A stretch of DNA of 64,000 nt from Pseudomonas orientalis (GCF_022807995.1 NZ_CP094351.1:1023001-1087000), one strand, 5' to 3'. Shown: positions 35,154-44,528, numbered from the stretch's first letter. Program-made: numbers and translations. Notes: generated by a model from the sequence alone, not told the origin.

Positions 35154-35963
35154 GTGGCCCTGATACGCCTCTGTGTGGTGCTTGCCCTCTTGCTGTCGGT
35201 GGAGGCCGTGGCTGCCGCCGAGCCGCCGCGACGCGAAATCCGCTTCGCCGTCGCTGCGCATTTCCCTCCCTTTCAAAGCCGTAACCCGCAAGGGCAATTG
35301 GTGGGGCTCAATATCGAACTGGGTAACGCCCTGTGCGTGCAGCTCAATGTGCATTGCACCTGGGTCGACCAGGTCGTCATGGAAAACTTCGCCGCCCTCG
35401 ACGCCAGGCAATTTGACGCGATCATGGGGATGGCGCCGACCTTGAGCCGACGGCAATGGGTCAATTTCAGCGATGACCTTTACCCGATCACCACCCGCCT
35501 GGTGGCACGCAAGGACTCAGGTTTGAGCCCGGACAGGCAGTCACTCAAGGGCAAGCGCGTCGGGGTGCTGTTAAGAAGCAACCGGGAAGCCTTTGCCCTG
35601 GCACGCTGGGCGCCTTCGGGCGTGCACATCAAGAGTTTCTGGCTCAATGACCAACTGGTGGGCAGCCTCCTCGCGGGCGAGATCGATGCCACCTTGCAAG
35701 GCGCTGTGGAAATCCGCGAAGCCTTGCTCGACAAGCCCGAAGGCATGGATTTCGCGTTCATGGGCCCCCCGGTGTCGTCCGAGCTGTTGGGCGCCAGTGT
35801 CGCAATTGCCTTGCGCAAGACCGATACCGCCTTGCGTACCGAACTCAATCATGCCCTGGAGCAACTCAAGCAAAACGGCGAATACCAGCGCATCCTCCAG
35901 CCCTACCGCCTCGACACAACGCCTATTGACCCATCAACGCTCAGGCCGCCTGCAACGGGATAA
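35154..35963 (+). CDS. Periplasmic amino-acid-binding-like protein (SBP_bac_3)
   Basis: The 269-residue product starts with GTG at 35154. The signal peptide (about 1-22, LCVVLALLLSVEAVAAAE) is followed by a cluster F periplasmic binding fold: IRFAVAAHFPPFQSRNPQGQLVGLNIELGNALC, then FDAIMGMAPTLSRRQWVNFSDDLYP and GKRVGVLLRSN. It resembles ArtJ/HisJ-type binding proteins, but no ABC permease or ATPase lies beside it, so it may serve a distant transporter or act as a sensor. Its last 23 bases overlap the end of the convergent YkgJ-type gene. Helicopter-like substrate residues were not analysed. Confidence 0.82.
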   Translation: MALIRLCVVLALLLSVEAVAAAEPPRREIRFAVAAHFPPFQSRNPQGQLVGLNIELGNALCVQLNVHCTWVDQVVMENFAALDARQFDAIMGMAPTLSRRQWVNFSDDLYPITTRLVARKDSGLSPDRQSLKGKRVGVLLRSNREAFALARWAPSGVHIKSFWLNDQLVGSLLAGEIDATLQGAVEIREALLDKPEGMDFAFMGPPVSSELLGASVAIALRKTDTALRTELNHALEQLKQNGEYQRILQPYRLDTTPIDPSTLRPPATG

Positions 35964-36684
35964 ACGCGTAATTGGCCGGCACCTCGGTAGCAATCTGCGC
36001 CCCGGCGTCCAGCAGTCGTTCGGCAATGTCCATGGCGGACACATGAAACACCCACTGATTGGCCGGCGCCGGCTGGGCGGTAGCCGCGTCGATGGCCTGG
36101 GCAAATGCCTGCATATCCGGGAGGTACGCGGTGAATCCGTCGCCCTTGAGCGCCGTGGTACGAATCCCCAGCAAGGCGCACACGGACTCCTTGGTCTGCA
36201 CATCATCACGGTCGGCCTGGCGCGAACGGCGGATCAGTTCAGCCAGTTCAGCGTCCATCAGCTCACCGCCGACGATCAACGCCGGCCCCTGTTCCCAGGA
36301 CTCCGGCGGGCAATCCTTGGCGCTCGGGTTCAACGGGATATGCGGATTGATCTCCATCGGATAGATCCGGCACACCAACGGGCGTCGTTCGTAGATGCCG
36401 CAGCGGTTGTCTTCGTCAAGATTCCGGCAGCGTCCGGCGTTGTATGCAGCAAAGGTGATAGCCACAAATGCTTCGGTATTGCCGCTGGGCACCACCACTG
36501 AACGGCGTTCGGCATGTTCACGTTGCTGCGGGGGCAACCCCAGGCCGCTGGCCAGAAAACCTTCGACCAGCACGATCACGTTGCCGCCGTCCGCCGCCCA
36601 GTGACGGGCCTCTTCAAGGGTCAGGGGCACATGGTGATCGGAGCAGCATTTGCCACAACCTACGCAGGAAAAATGAGTGTTCAT
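35941..36684 (-). CDS. YkgJ-family cysteine cluster protein
   Basis: The product is 247 residues from ATG 36684 (MNTHFSCVGCGKCCSDHHVPLT). Cysteines in C-x-x-C-x-x-CC (7-14), then CRNLDEDNRCGIYERRPLVCRIYP (about 86-109), make the eight-Cys pattern of UPF0153/YkgJ proteins, thought to bind zinc or an Fe-S cluster. The C-terminal 100 residues have no clear motif. Function is unknown. The gene ends inside the 3' end of the binding-protein gene (23-base convergent overlap) and begins 108 bases from the acetyltransferase stop on the same strand. Confidence 0.85.
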   Translation of the reverse strand: MNTHFSCVGCGKCCSDHHVPLTLEEARHWAADGGNVIVLVEGFLASGLGLPPQQREHAERRSVVVPSGNTEAFVAITFAAYNAGRCRNLDEDNRCGIYERRPLVCRIYPMEINPHIPLNPSAKDCPPESWEQGPALIVGGELMDAELAELIRRSRQADRDDVQTKESVCALLGIRTTALKGDGFTAYLPDMQAFAQAIDAATAQPAPANQWVFHVSAMDIAERLLDAGAQIATEVPANYAFIPLQAA

Positions 36685-36792
36685 GGCGGATCTGTCACCG
36701 AGCAAGGTCAGAGGGCAAGCGTGAGCAGTGACGGGTTTTGGCCTCTGTCCACCGCTTGGGCTCTCTGGAAGCAAATAATGCGCCAGTGGGCG

Positions 36793-37275
36793 TCAGTCGT
36801 CGGCAACCATGTCGCGCAGCACGAAGCGCATGCCTGCGCTTTCATACAATTTTCGCGCGCGCAGATTACGCTCCAGCACCTTGAGATCCACATAAGGTTC
36901 GCCGCGCTGCTTGAACACGTAGAAGGCATGCAGCAACAACGCCCGGCCCAGCCCCTGGCCCTGGGCGCAGGGGTGTACCGAGAGGTTCTTGATAAAGGCG
37001 CTGGTCCAGCAGACGGCCACGCCGAGCATGCCATCAGCATTGCTGGCCACCAGGCACAGCCTGGGGTCGAACTCGGCATCGACAACAAATTGCCGGCGCC
37101 ACTGCTCGAGGCTCACTACCCGACCACCGCCCTGATCCTGGGTCATGCACAACACCGCGTGAATCGCCGGGGCCGATTCATCACGGTAGTGATCCAGTTG
37201 CGTACCGGCCGGCCACTGCGGGGCAGGCAGGCTGCCGGTGAGATCGCGACGCAGCAGCTGGAAATATTCAGCCAA
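36793..37275 (-). CDS. GNAT-family N-acetyltransferase
   Basis: The 160-residue product has a single GNAT domain: IKNLSVHPCAQGQGLGRALLLHAF (about 94-117) contains the acetyl-CoA pyrophosphate loop (Q/R-x-x-G-x-G/A, here QGQGLG), followed by VDLKVLERNLRARKLYESAGMRF, the usual last strand-helix. The substrate cannot be predicted. It starts four bases after the cheV stop on the same strand, so the two are probably cotranscribed. Confidence 0.88.
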   Translation of the reverse strand: MAEYFQLLRRDLTGSLPAPQWPAGTQLDHYRDESAPAIHAVLCMTQDQGGGRVVSLEQWRRQFVVDAEFDPRLCLVASNADGMLGVAVCWTSAFIKNLSVHPCAQGQGLGRALLLHAFYVFKQRGEPYVDLKVLERNLRARKLYESAGMRFVLRDMVADD

Positions 37276-37278
37276 GGC

Positions 37279-38181
37279 TTACAAACCCTTTTGCGCCACG
37301 GTTTGCGCAGCGACGACCAGGCACTTGGTCAGTTCGGGGGAGGAAAACTTGGTCAGCACCGCATCCGCGCCGGCCAGGCGCGCTTTCTCACTGTTCATCG
37401 CACTGTCCAGGGAGGTGTGCAGCAATATATAGAGCTGCTGGAAGTCCGGGGTTTCACGCAAGGTGCGGGTGAGCGCATAGCCGTCCATTTCGGACATTTC
37501 GATGTCCGACACCACCACATTGATCTGCTCGCCGGTGCCTTGCAGCTCCAGCAGCACATCGATGGCTTCCTTGGCGCTGCGCGCGGTGTGGCAGGTCAGG
37601 CCGAGGTTGCGCAAGGTATGCACCGATTGCTGCAGCGCCACTTGGCTGTCGTCGACCACCAGAATGCGCGCGTTACCGAGGACTTCGGCTTCTTCCATGG
37701 TCAGGTCGGTCGGCGCGGCTTCGATCGGCGCCGGGGCGATGCCATGGATGACTTTTTCGATATCCAGCACTTGCACCAGGCCACCTTCCACCTGCGTCAC
37801 ACCGGTAATGAACGCGCGATTGCCGCCGGAGCCATAGGGCGGAGGACGGATATCGGTGGTCAGGCAATGCACGATCTTGCTCACCGCCTGCACATGCAAG
37901 CCCTGCTTGGAACGGCTGACATCGGTGACGATCAGGCAGCCGCCGTTCGGGTCCTGCAACGGCATCTCGCCGAGGGCGCGGCTCAGGTCGATCACGGCCA
38001 ATGAGTTACCGCGCAATGTGGCAATGCCTTTGACGTGGGGGTGCGACTCCGGCAGTTTGGTCAGCGGGGGGCAGGGGATGATTTCGCTGACTTTCAGCAG
38101 GTTGATCGCCATCAGCTTGCCGCTGCGCAAGGTAAAGAGCAGAAGCGACAATGAGTCTGCGCGGGCTTTGGTGGTGGACAT
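37279..38181 (-). CDS. cheV: Chemotaxis protein CheV (CheW-receiver fusion)
   Basis: The 300-residue product is an N-terminal CheW domain (about 10-160; GKLMAINLLKVSEII, VKGIATLRGNSLAVIDLSRAL) fused to a receiver domain (about 172-300; ILVVDDSQVALQQSV, phosphorylatable Asp in VVSDIEMSEMDGYAL, Lys in DAVLTKFSS). CheV couples receptors to CheA and may tune adaptation. Other che genes are not in this window, so it is an orphan scaffold here. A REP element lies 60 bases upstream of the start. Confidence 0.93.
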   Translation of the reverse strand: MSTTKARADSLSLLLFTLRSGKLMAINLLKVSEIIPCPPLTKLPESHPHVKGIATLRGNSLAVIDLSRALGEMPLQDPNGGCLIVTDVSRSKQGLHVQAVSKIVHCLTTDIRPPPYGSGGNRAFITGVTQVEGGLVQVLDIEKVIHGIAPAPIEAAPTDLTMEEAEVLGNARILVVDDSQVALQQSVHTLRNLGLTCHTARSAKEAIDVLLELQGTGEQINVVVSDIEMSEMDGYALTRTLRETPDFQQLYILLHTSLDSAMNSEKARLAGADAVLTKFSSPELTKCLVVAAQTVAQKGL

Positions 38182-38243
38182 AAAAACCTTCTGGGGATCA
38201 GGGATGACGATCTATACACCGTTATCGGCCCTGACCCCGAAAA

Positions 38244-38345
38244 CTGTAGGAGCGAGCTTGCTCGCGAAGAACGTCAACGATAACGCAGCGAATCTGGTTT
38301 AACGCGGCGTTCTCAGGTTTTTCGCGAGCAAGCTCGCTCCTACAG
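38244..38345. repeat. REP doublet, GTAGGAGCGAGCTTGCTCGCGA type
   Basis: Inverted arms CTGTAGGAGCGAGCTTGCTC... at 38244 and ...GAGCAAGCTCGCTCCTACAG ending at 38345 are separated by about 55 bases. This is a different REP class from the GTGGGAGGGGG type. It lies upstream of cheV and 3' of the dehydrogenase gene, 9 bases past its stop. Confidence 0.9.
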
Positions 38346-38354
38346 TGGGGGGTG

Positions 38355-39329
38355 TCAGCCTTTCCACACCTGCGGGTTCACCAGGTCCTGCGGGCGCTGT
38401 CCGAGCAAGGCGCTGCGCAGGTTGTCCAGCGCGCGGTTGGCCATGGCTTCGCGGGTTTCACCGGTCGCCGAGCCGATGTGCGGCAGGGTCACCGCATTGC
38501 TCAGTTGGAACAAGGGCGACTCGGTCAGCGGTTCCTTTTCATACACATCCAGCCCGGCGCCACGAATGCGCTGGGTTTGCAGGGCTTCGATCAGCGCCGG
38601 CTCGTCCACCACCGGGCCACGGGAAATATTGATCAGGATGGCACTGGGCTTCATCAGTGCCAGCTCCCGGTGGCTGATCAGGTGACGGGTCTTGTCGCTC
38701 AGGGGCACCACCAGACAGACGAAATCCGCCTCGGCCAGCAACTGGTCGAGGCTGCGAAACTGTGCGCCCAATTCCTGTTCGACCGCGCTCTTGCGGCTGT
38801 TGCCGCTGTACAGGATCGGCATATTGAAGCCCAGGCGCCCACGGCGGGCCACGGCCGCGCCGATATTGCCCATGCCGACGATGCCCAGGGTCTTGCCGTG
38901 CACATCGCAGCCGAACAACGGAGCGCCGACGCTGGCTTTCCACTGGCCGGCCTTGGTCCAGGCGTCGAGTTCGGCGACGCGGCGCGCGCTGCTCATCAAC
39001 AACGCGAAGGCCAGATCGGCGGTGCTTTCGGTGAGTACGTCAGGGGTATTAGTGAGCATGATCCCGCGCTCATTGAAGTACGCGACATCGTAGTTGTCGT
39101 AGCCCACCGACACACTGGACACTACTTCCAGGTGGCGCGCACCTTCAAGCTGTTCGCGGCCCAGCTTGCGGCCGACACCGATCAACCCGTGGGCATGGGG
39201 CAGGGCTTCGTTGAATTGCGCGTTGATGTCGCCCAGCTTGGGATTGGGCGCGATCACCTCGAAATCCTCTTGCAGGCGCTCGATCATTGGCGGCGTGACA
39301 CGGCTGAAGGCGAGGACAGTCTTTTTCAT
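38355..39329 (-). CDS. D-2-hydroxyacid dehydrogenase (GhrB/TkrA-like)
   Basis: The product is 324 residues from ATG 39329 (MKKTVLAFSRVTP); an ATG five codons earlier is possible. It has the NAD(P)-binding Rossmann motif GIVGMGNIGAAVARRG (about 148-163), catalytic Arg/Glu/His positions in NISRGPVVDEPAL, LDVYEKEPL and LPHIGSATGETR. GhrB-type enzymes reduce glyoxylate, hydroxypyruvate or 2-ketogluconate; in Pseudomonas close relatives serve 2-ketogluconate metabolism, but no other genes of that pathway are nearby. The adjacent LysR gene on the same strand may or may not regulate it. Confidence 0.87.
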   Translation of the reverse strand: MKKTVLAFSRVTPPMIERLQEDFEVIAPNPKLGDINAQFNEALPHAHGLIGVGRKLGREQLEGARHLEVVSSVSVGYDNYDVAYFNERGIMLTNTPDVLTESTADLAFALLMSSARRVAELDAWTKAGQWKASVGAPLFGCDVHGKTLGIVGMGNIGAAVARRGRLGFNMPILYSGNSRKSAVEQELGAQFRSLDQLLAEADFVCLVVPLSDKTRHLISHRELALMKPSAILINISRGPVVDEPALIEALQTQRIRGAGLDVYEKEPLTESPLFQLSNAVTLPHIGSATGETREAMANRALDNLRSALLGQRPQDLVNPQVWKG

Positions 39330-39426
39330 GGCAGGCGGGCTCATCGACTACGAAAGAATGCCAGGCACGCTAACATTCCCGATCCGCTTTGTCAGGACAC
39401 CGCAACCCTAAAGAGGGTAGGTTCTT

Positions 39427-39520
39427 AATGTGGGAGGGGGCTTGCCCCCGATAGCAGTGGTTCAGTCTGAGCATCTTTGACTGACACACCGCCATCGGGG
39501 GCAAGCCCTCTCCCACAGTT
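39427..39520. repeat. REPIN, GTGGGAGGGGGCTTGCCCCCGAT type
   Basis: AATGTGGGAGGGGGCTTGCC at 39427 is inverted as ...CAAGCCCTCTCCCACAGTT ending at 39520. The right arm has one T in place of C (CCCTCTCCC), a small divergence from the other copies. It sits between the dehydrogenase start and the 3' end of the LysR gene. Confidence 0.9.
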
Positions 39521-39542
39521 GATCTGTGTTGTCCGGCAGTAA

Positions 39543-40511
39543 TCAGTTCGCCATCCGCACGCCACCCAAACCGCCGCTCAACTCATAGGCCACCAGCTCC
39601 GCCTGGTGCGCCGCGAGGATTTCCGGCAGCGAACCGCGCAGATATTCCACCCAGGTCTTGATCTTCGCATCCAGGTATTGGCGCGACGGGTAGATGGCGT
39701 ACAGGTTCAACTCCTGGGACCGGTAGGTTGGCATCACGCGCACCAGTGTGCCGGTGCGCAGTCCTTCGATGGCGGCGTACACCGGCAGCAGGCCGACGCC
39801 CATGCCGCTGGTGATGGCGGTTTTCATCGCATCGGCCGAATTCACCAGGAACGGCGAGGTGTTGATCGCCACACTTTCCTGGCCTTCAGGGCCGTTGAAG
39901 GTCCATTTGTCCAACTGGATCACCGGGCTGACCAGGCGCAGACAGGCGTGGTTGAGCAAGTCCTGGGGCCGCTGTGCGCAGCCCTTGGCTTTGACGTACT
40001 CGGGCGAGGCGCAGGCGATGCTGTAGGTGATGCCCAGGCGTTGCGAGACGAAACCCGAATCCGGCAGTTCGCTGGCCAGTACGATGGACACGTCGTAGCC
40101 CTCATCGAGCAAATCCGGCACGCGGTTGGCAAGGGTCAGGTCGAAGGTCACATCGGGGTGGGTGCGGCGGTAGCGGGCAATCGCGTCGATCACGAAATGC
40201 TGGCCGATACCGGTCATGGTGTGCACTTTCAATTGTCCGGCGGGGCGCGCATGGGCGTCGCTGGCTTCTGCTTCGGCTTCCTCGACGTAGGCGAGAATCT
40301 GCTCACAGCGCAGCAGATAGCGTTTGCCGGCCTCGGTCAGTGCGATACGGCGGGTGGTGCGGTTGAGCAAGCGGGTTTGCAGGTGGGCCTCAAGGTTTGA
40401 GACCGCGCGCGAGACGTTGGCGGTGGTGGTGTCCAGTTGCACGGCGGCGGCGGTAAAGCTGCCGGCTTCTGCCACGCAACTGAACGCGCGCATGTTTTGC
40501 AAGGTGTCCAT
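39543..40511 (-). CDS. LysR-type transcriptional regulator (CrgA-like)
   Basis: The 322-residue product has an N-terminal winged helix (1-60; FSCVAEAGSFTAAAVQLDTTTANVSRAVSNLEAHLQTRLLNR) and a periplasmic-binding-like effector domain with CrgA-group features (GYDVSIVLASELPDSGFVSQRLG, YAIYPSRQYLDAKIKTWVEYL). The target and inducer are unknown. It is the last of the minus-strand genes before the 733-residue gene, 75 bases away, on the same strand; the dehydrogenase gene lies on its 3' side. Confidence 0.9.
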   Translation of the reverse strand: MDTLQNMRAFSCVAEAGSFTAAAVQLDTTTANVSRAVSNLEAHLQTRLLNRTTRRIALTEAGKRYLLRCEQILAYVEEAEAEASDAHARPAGQLKVHTMTGIGQHFVIDAIARYRRTHPDVTFDLTLANRVPDLLDEGYDVSIVLASELPDSGFVSQRLGITYSIACASPEYVKAKGCAQRPQDLLNHACLRLVSPVIQLDKWTFNGPEGQESVAINTSPFLVNSADAMKTAITSGMGVGLLPVYAAIEGLRTGTLVRVMPTYRSQELNLYAIYPSRQYLDAKIKTWVEYLRGSLPEILAAHQAELVAYELSGGLGGVRMAN

Positions 40512-40585
40512 GGGGTGTTCTCAAGGGAGATGGCAAATTGTGACATGAAGTTGCGCGCAGGTGTGTATCCGCACGGCCTGGCGCT

Positions 40586-42787
40586 TCAGGACAGGGTCCA
40601 GGCTTCACTGACTTTCGCCTCGTAGTGCGGCAGGTAGGCCAGCAGAAGCTGATTGAAGGCGTCCAGTGCCTCAGTGCGGTGTTCGGCGGTGGGCGCTTCA
40701 ACGGCGGCGTGTGCCTGCTGGGCCAGCGTTTCTACCGCCAAGGCGAGTGCCGGACTGATGCGTTTGAACTCGTCGAGCTCGGCACTGAGCACCGTACCGA
40801 GGGTTTGCCGGCCGATTGAATCCAACAGCGCCTGAATGTCATCGGCGTGGCGCTGTAAGTAAGCGTCCCAGCCCGATCGCTCATCGGGCGTGTGCAGATA
40901 GCGGCGGGCGACAGGCAAAAGGTGATCCAGCGATTGGTCGCCCAACTGTTCTTTGAGCAAGGTTTTGCGTGTACGCAGGGATTGCAGGTCAAGGTCGCTG
41001 TGCTGCTTGAGCTGTTCCGGCAGCGCCAGTTCGCGGTGTTTGTTGACCGTATGGCGGGTGAGCAGCGTCACCGGCTCGCCATGCTTTATTTTAACCAGCA
41101 CTTGGGTGGATGACGGGATGGCGGGGTCGAGCAGCGATGCGCTGATTGAGCGGACCAGATGCTCCCAGTCGAACGTCTGCTGGCCAATGCTTGAGAGCGC
41201 CTGGCGCAGGGTTTCTTTTACCGCCTCCACGGATTTGATCGGGGCGATGTCCAGGACCAGGTAGTCACCGCTCAAGTGCGGATCATCCAGCCTTCGGTGG
41301 CTGACCTCGATCGTCACGCCTCTACCGGCGCCCGCGCGCGACGACGCGGTGGCACCCGCTGAGCCGCTCAGCGTCTGGCACTCGGCGGTCAGCTTGTATA
41401 TTTTCAAGGCTTCGGGCCGAAGCAGCGCCCGATTCTGGTTGATTGCAGTGCGAAACCGGCCGTCCAGGTCTGGGTCGATACGCCAGGTCGCCTTGAGTGA
41501 TACATAACGTTCCAGCAGCGCGCGGGCTTGCCGCTGGCTCTTGTGCAGGCTGGCGTTCAATTCCGAGGCCAGTACCGGCGCACAGGCCTGCTCGGTAAAC
41601 AGGCGGCTGCTTGACGCTACGTGGGTGTTCATTTCATCGAGCAGCGTGACAGGGTCGTCGTGATACTTCACGCGCATGGCCAGTTGGTGCTGTGCCAGCG
41701 CGGGCGACATCTCGCACAGGCCAAGAATATCCAGGTCTTTGCGCAGTCGGGTACGTTGCAGCGTCAGCGCTAACGTGGTGTTAACCGTCAGTACGCTGAA
41801 ACAATCCACCGCGATGTTGCTGTCAACCTTCAGTGCCAGCCCTTTTTCAGTGAGGAGCGGTGCTGCGGTGTTTTGCAGACGCGGCAGCCCACCCTCGGCC
41901 AGGCCGGCATGGGTCAGTGCGTCGCGCACATAGGGCTGGCTCAGGGCTGCGTAAGCTCTGTCCCTGTGCAGATTGCGCTGGTCGCTCAACAGGCTGCCCA
42001 GGTTCACGACGGTGCGAGCGACACTTTCGCTCAGCGAGGTATTCACGGAACCACTGCGGTTATCTGCGTAATGTTCCAGGCTCGCGTACTCGCGAGAGGA
42101 TACATGGGCGAGGCCGAACTGCTGGTCAGACCTTGCTTGACTCAGATTCGTCAGCGCTGATTTGAGCTTGACCTGCAAGGCGATGGTTCGGGTGCTCTTG
42201 ACGCGCTGGTCGGCGGTAACTTCCAGGTGCGAATCAATCGCCAGGTGGGGGCCCGCAGTGACTTGTCGCGTTGATTCCAGCGAAAAGTTGTAGCCCACAT
42301 GACGATGGTTGATGCGTTCGCCCCCCTCGCGAATATAGTTCAGCGAAGGCAGCAGCTCATGCGTCAAACCCTGGTGCTTGCCCTCTCTGATGGCTGCGCG
42401 AAATTGCCATTTCAAGGCCCGGCACAGGGTGTAGCCGGTTTCGATAGGCGGGTTTTGACCGTTGCGATGAGGCTTTAACAGGTGCTCGGCTTTTTTAAAA
42501 AAGGCATAGGCGCCGGCCAGCTCATCGGCCGTCACCGCCAACTGCGGCTCGCCGTTGCAGAGTGTGCGATGAAGCGCCTCTATCTCGGCCTGGTCGCGAC
42601 GATAGCCGGCAAGGGGTACCAGCTTTTCCAGTACATGGTCGGCTAGCCGGCGCACATCGCGTCGCAGAGGGAGCAGAAGGGGACCCGGGGATTCGGACAT
42701 GCCGGGCAACTGCCTGCTCAAGGCATCGGCATCGGTGATGTCCTGTGCCGAGTGGCGCGGCAACACTGGGCTGAGTACTGAAAGCAT
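40586..42787 (-). CDS. Large protein of unknown function, 733 residues
   Basis: I do not recognise this protein. It is read from ATG 42787, with an AGGAG site 7 bases upstream. No signal peptide or membrane helix is apparent. The first 45 residues are Ser/Pro/Leu rich with no acidic residue in the first 15 (MLSVLSPVLPRHSAQ), and the rest is mostly charged, helix-prone sequence. A central stretch (about 170-215; YNFSLESTRQV, HLAIDSHLEV) looks beta-rich. There is no recognisable catalytic motif. Base use looks somewhat less GC3-biased than the neighbours, by eye only. It is divergent from the efflux operon. Ideas: a secreted effector or toxin-like protein; none is proven. Confidence 0.75.
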   Translation of the reverse strand: MLSVLSPVLPRHSAQDITDADALSRQLPGMSESPGPLLLPLRRDVRRLADHVLEKLVPLAGYRRDQAEIEALHRTLCNGEPQLAVTADELAGAYAFFKKAEHLLKPHRNGQNPPIETGYTLCRALKWQFRAAIREGKHQGLTHELLPSLNYIREGGERINHRHVGYNFSLESTRQVTAGPHLAIDSHLEVTADQRVKSTRTIALQVKLKSALTNLSQARSDQQFGLAHVSSREYASLEHYADNRSGSVNTSLSESVARTVVNLGSLLSDQRNLHRDRAYAALSQPYVRDALTHAGLAEGGLPRLQNTAAPLLTEKGLALKVDSNIAVDCFSVLTVNTTLALTLQRTRLRKDLDILGLCEMSPALAQHQLAMRVKYHDDPVTLLDEMNTHVASSSRLFTEQACAPVLASELNASLHKSQRQARALLERYVSLKATWRIDPDLDGRFRTAINQNRALLRPEALKIYKLTAECQTLSGSAGATASSRAGAGRGVTIEVSHRRLDDPHLSGDYLVLDIAPIKSVEAVKETLRQALSSIGQQTFDWEHLVRSISASLLDPAIPSSTQVLVKIKHGEPVTLLTRHTVNKHRELALPEQLKQHSDLDLQSLRTRKTLLKEQLGDQSLDHLLPVARRYLHTPDERSGWDAYLQRHADDIQALLDSIGRQTLGTVLSAELDEFKRISPALALAVETLAQQAHAAVEAPTAEHRTEALDAFNQLLLAYLPHYEAKVSEAWTLS

Positions 42788-43016
42788 CAAGTGCTCCTGA
42801 GGCCGGGGGGCTCAGGATTGTGCCGGCGGGTGACGCAGGACGATGTAGGTCGAATTCCCGTCCCCCTGGAAAACTGTCTGAACCGCGCATGCCCCGCCTG
42901 GATTATCGTCGCAACGGTAATAAAGATTCACAGAAATGCCTGCTTATCGTTCCCGGTCCTGCCCCCTAGAATTGCGCCACTTTCCCCGCGTCAACCACCT
43001 CAGGAATTCGCAAGCC

Positions 43017-44528
43017 GTGCCGCGTCGCATCAGCAGAGAGCTGAAGACTCTCAGTGTTTGGGCCCTTACGCTCGCCATCAGTGGCTGCATCGGCACCGCA
43101 GGAATTGGCCCCCAGGGCCAGTCATTGAGCGCCAGCCACCTGGCCACCGACGAAGCGATCCAGCGCGCCGCCAGCGACGCCCACTGGCCCAGCGTCCAAT
43201 GGTGGCGGGCCTACGGCGATCCGCAGCTTGACCGCTGGGTCGAACTCGCCACGCAAGACAGCCCCAGCATGGCCGTGGCCGCCGCACGGGTGCGTCAAGC
43301 GCGGGCGATGGCCGGGGTAGCCGAGTCGGCAGAATCCCTGCAGATCAACAGCGACACCACGCTCAAGCGCCACAACTGGCCGAAGGATCAGTTTTACGGC
43401 CCTGGCGAGTTGAGCGGTGCGAACACGTGGGACAACAACGCGTCCCTGGGCTTGAGTTACGCCCTCGACCTGTGGGGCCGCGAAAGCAATGCCACCGAGC
43501 GTGCCGTGGACCTCGCCCATATGAGCGTCGCCCAGGCGCGCCAGGCCCGGCTCGAGTTGCAGAGCAACGTGGTGCGCGCCTATATCCAGTTGTCCTTGCA
43601 CTACGCCGAGCGCGGTATCGTCGCGGCCACCCTGGCCCAGCAACAGCAGATCCTGGATCTGGCAACCAAGCGCCTGAACGCCGGGATCGGCACGCACCTG
43701 GAGGTCAGCCAGGCCGAAACCCCGCTGCCCGAAACCCACCGTCAACTGGACGCGCTGGATGAGCAGATCGCCCTGAGCCGCAACCAGCTGGCGGCGTTGG
43801 CCGGCAAAGGTCCGGGTGAAGGCGCGCAATTGCAACGCCCGAGCCTGTCGCTTGCCGCGCCGTTGAAGTTGCCCTCGACCTTGCCCGCGCAGTTGCTCGG
43901 CCAGCGTCCGGACGTAGTCGCCCGTCGCTGGCAGGTGGCGGCCCAGGCGCGGGGTATCGATGTCGCCCACGCGGGCTTCTATCCCAACGTCGACCTGGTC
44001 GGCAGCCTCGGTTACATGGCCACCGGCGGCGGCATGCTGGCGTTTCTGGCGGGCAAGAAATTCAACTACAACGTCGGCCCGGCGATCACCCTGCCGATCT
44101 TCGACGGCGGGCGTCTACGCGCAGAGCTGGGTGAAGCCAGCGCCGGTTATGACAGTGCCGTGGCCCATTACAACCAGACCCTGGTCGATGCGCTCAAGGG
44201 CATCAGCGACCAGTTGATCCGTCGCGAGTCCATGGACAAGCAAGCGTTGTTTGCCGCGCAATCGGTGGCGTCGGCGCAGAAAACCTACGACATCGCCACC
44301 ATCGCCTACCAACGCGGCCTTACCGACTACCTCAATGTGCTGAACGCCCAGACCCTGCTGTTCCGCCAGCAGCAGACAGAGCAACAGGTACAGGCCGCGC
44401 GCCTGAGCGCCCACGCCGAACTGGTCACCGCCCTGGGCGGTGGCCTCGGTGCCGGCGACGATGTACCGCGCGACGACAAAACTCTCCCCAGCAAGACTCC
44501 TGCGGCGCTGGCCGTGTTCGATCACTGA
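43017..44528 (+). CDS. Outer membrane efflux lipoprotein (NodT/OprM family)
   Basis: The product is 503 residues from a GTG at 43017 (MPRRISRELKTLSVWALTLAISGC), with an AGGAA site upstream; an ATG at 42936 would give an unusual 45-residue pre-sequence. Lipobox AISGC gives a lipidated Cys near residue 24. Two repeats of the outer membrane factor fold follow (QWWRAYGDPQLDRWVELA; LLGQRPDVVARRWQVAAQARGIDVA; TLPIFDGGRLRAELGEA). It forms the trimeric channel for the downstream pump and adaptor. It is the first of four genes on the strand. Confidence 0.9.
   Translation: MPRRISRELKTLSVWALTLAISGCIGTAGIGPQGQSLSASHLATDEAIQRAASDAHWPSVQWWRAYGDPQLDRWVELATQDSPSMAVAAARVRQARAMAGVAESAESLQINSDTTLKRHNWPKDQFYGPGELSGANTWDNNASLGLSYALDLWGRESNATERAVDLAHMSVAQARQARLELQSNVVRAYIQLSLHYAERGIVAATLAQQQQILDLATKRLNAGIGTHLEVSQAETPLPETHRQLDALDEQIALSRNQLAALAGKGPGEGAQLQRPSLSLAAPLKLPSTLPAQLLGQRPDVVARRWQVAAQARGIDVAHAGFYPNVDLVGSLGYMATGGGMLAFLAGKKFNYNVGPAITLPIFDGGRLRAELGEASAGYDSAVAHYNQTLVDALKGISDQLIRRESMDKQALFAAQSVASAQKTYDIATIAYQRGLTDYLNVLNAQTLLFRQQQTEQQVQAARLSAHAELVTALGGGLGAGDDVPRDDKTLPSKTPAALAVFDH

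Noticed and set aside
42788..43016. HrpL box for the 733-residue gene
   Set aside because: GGAACG occurs on the minus strand near 42950 but no CCACNNA follows at 15-16 bases, so no box is claimed.
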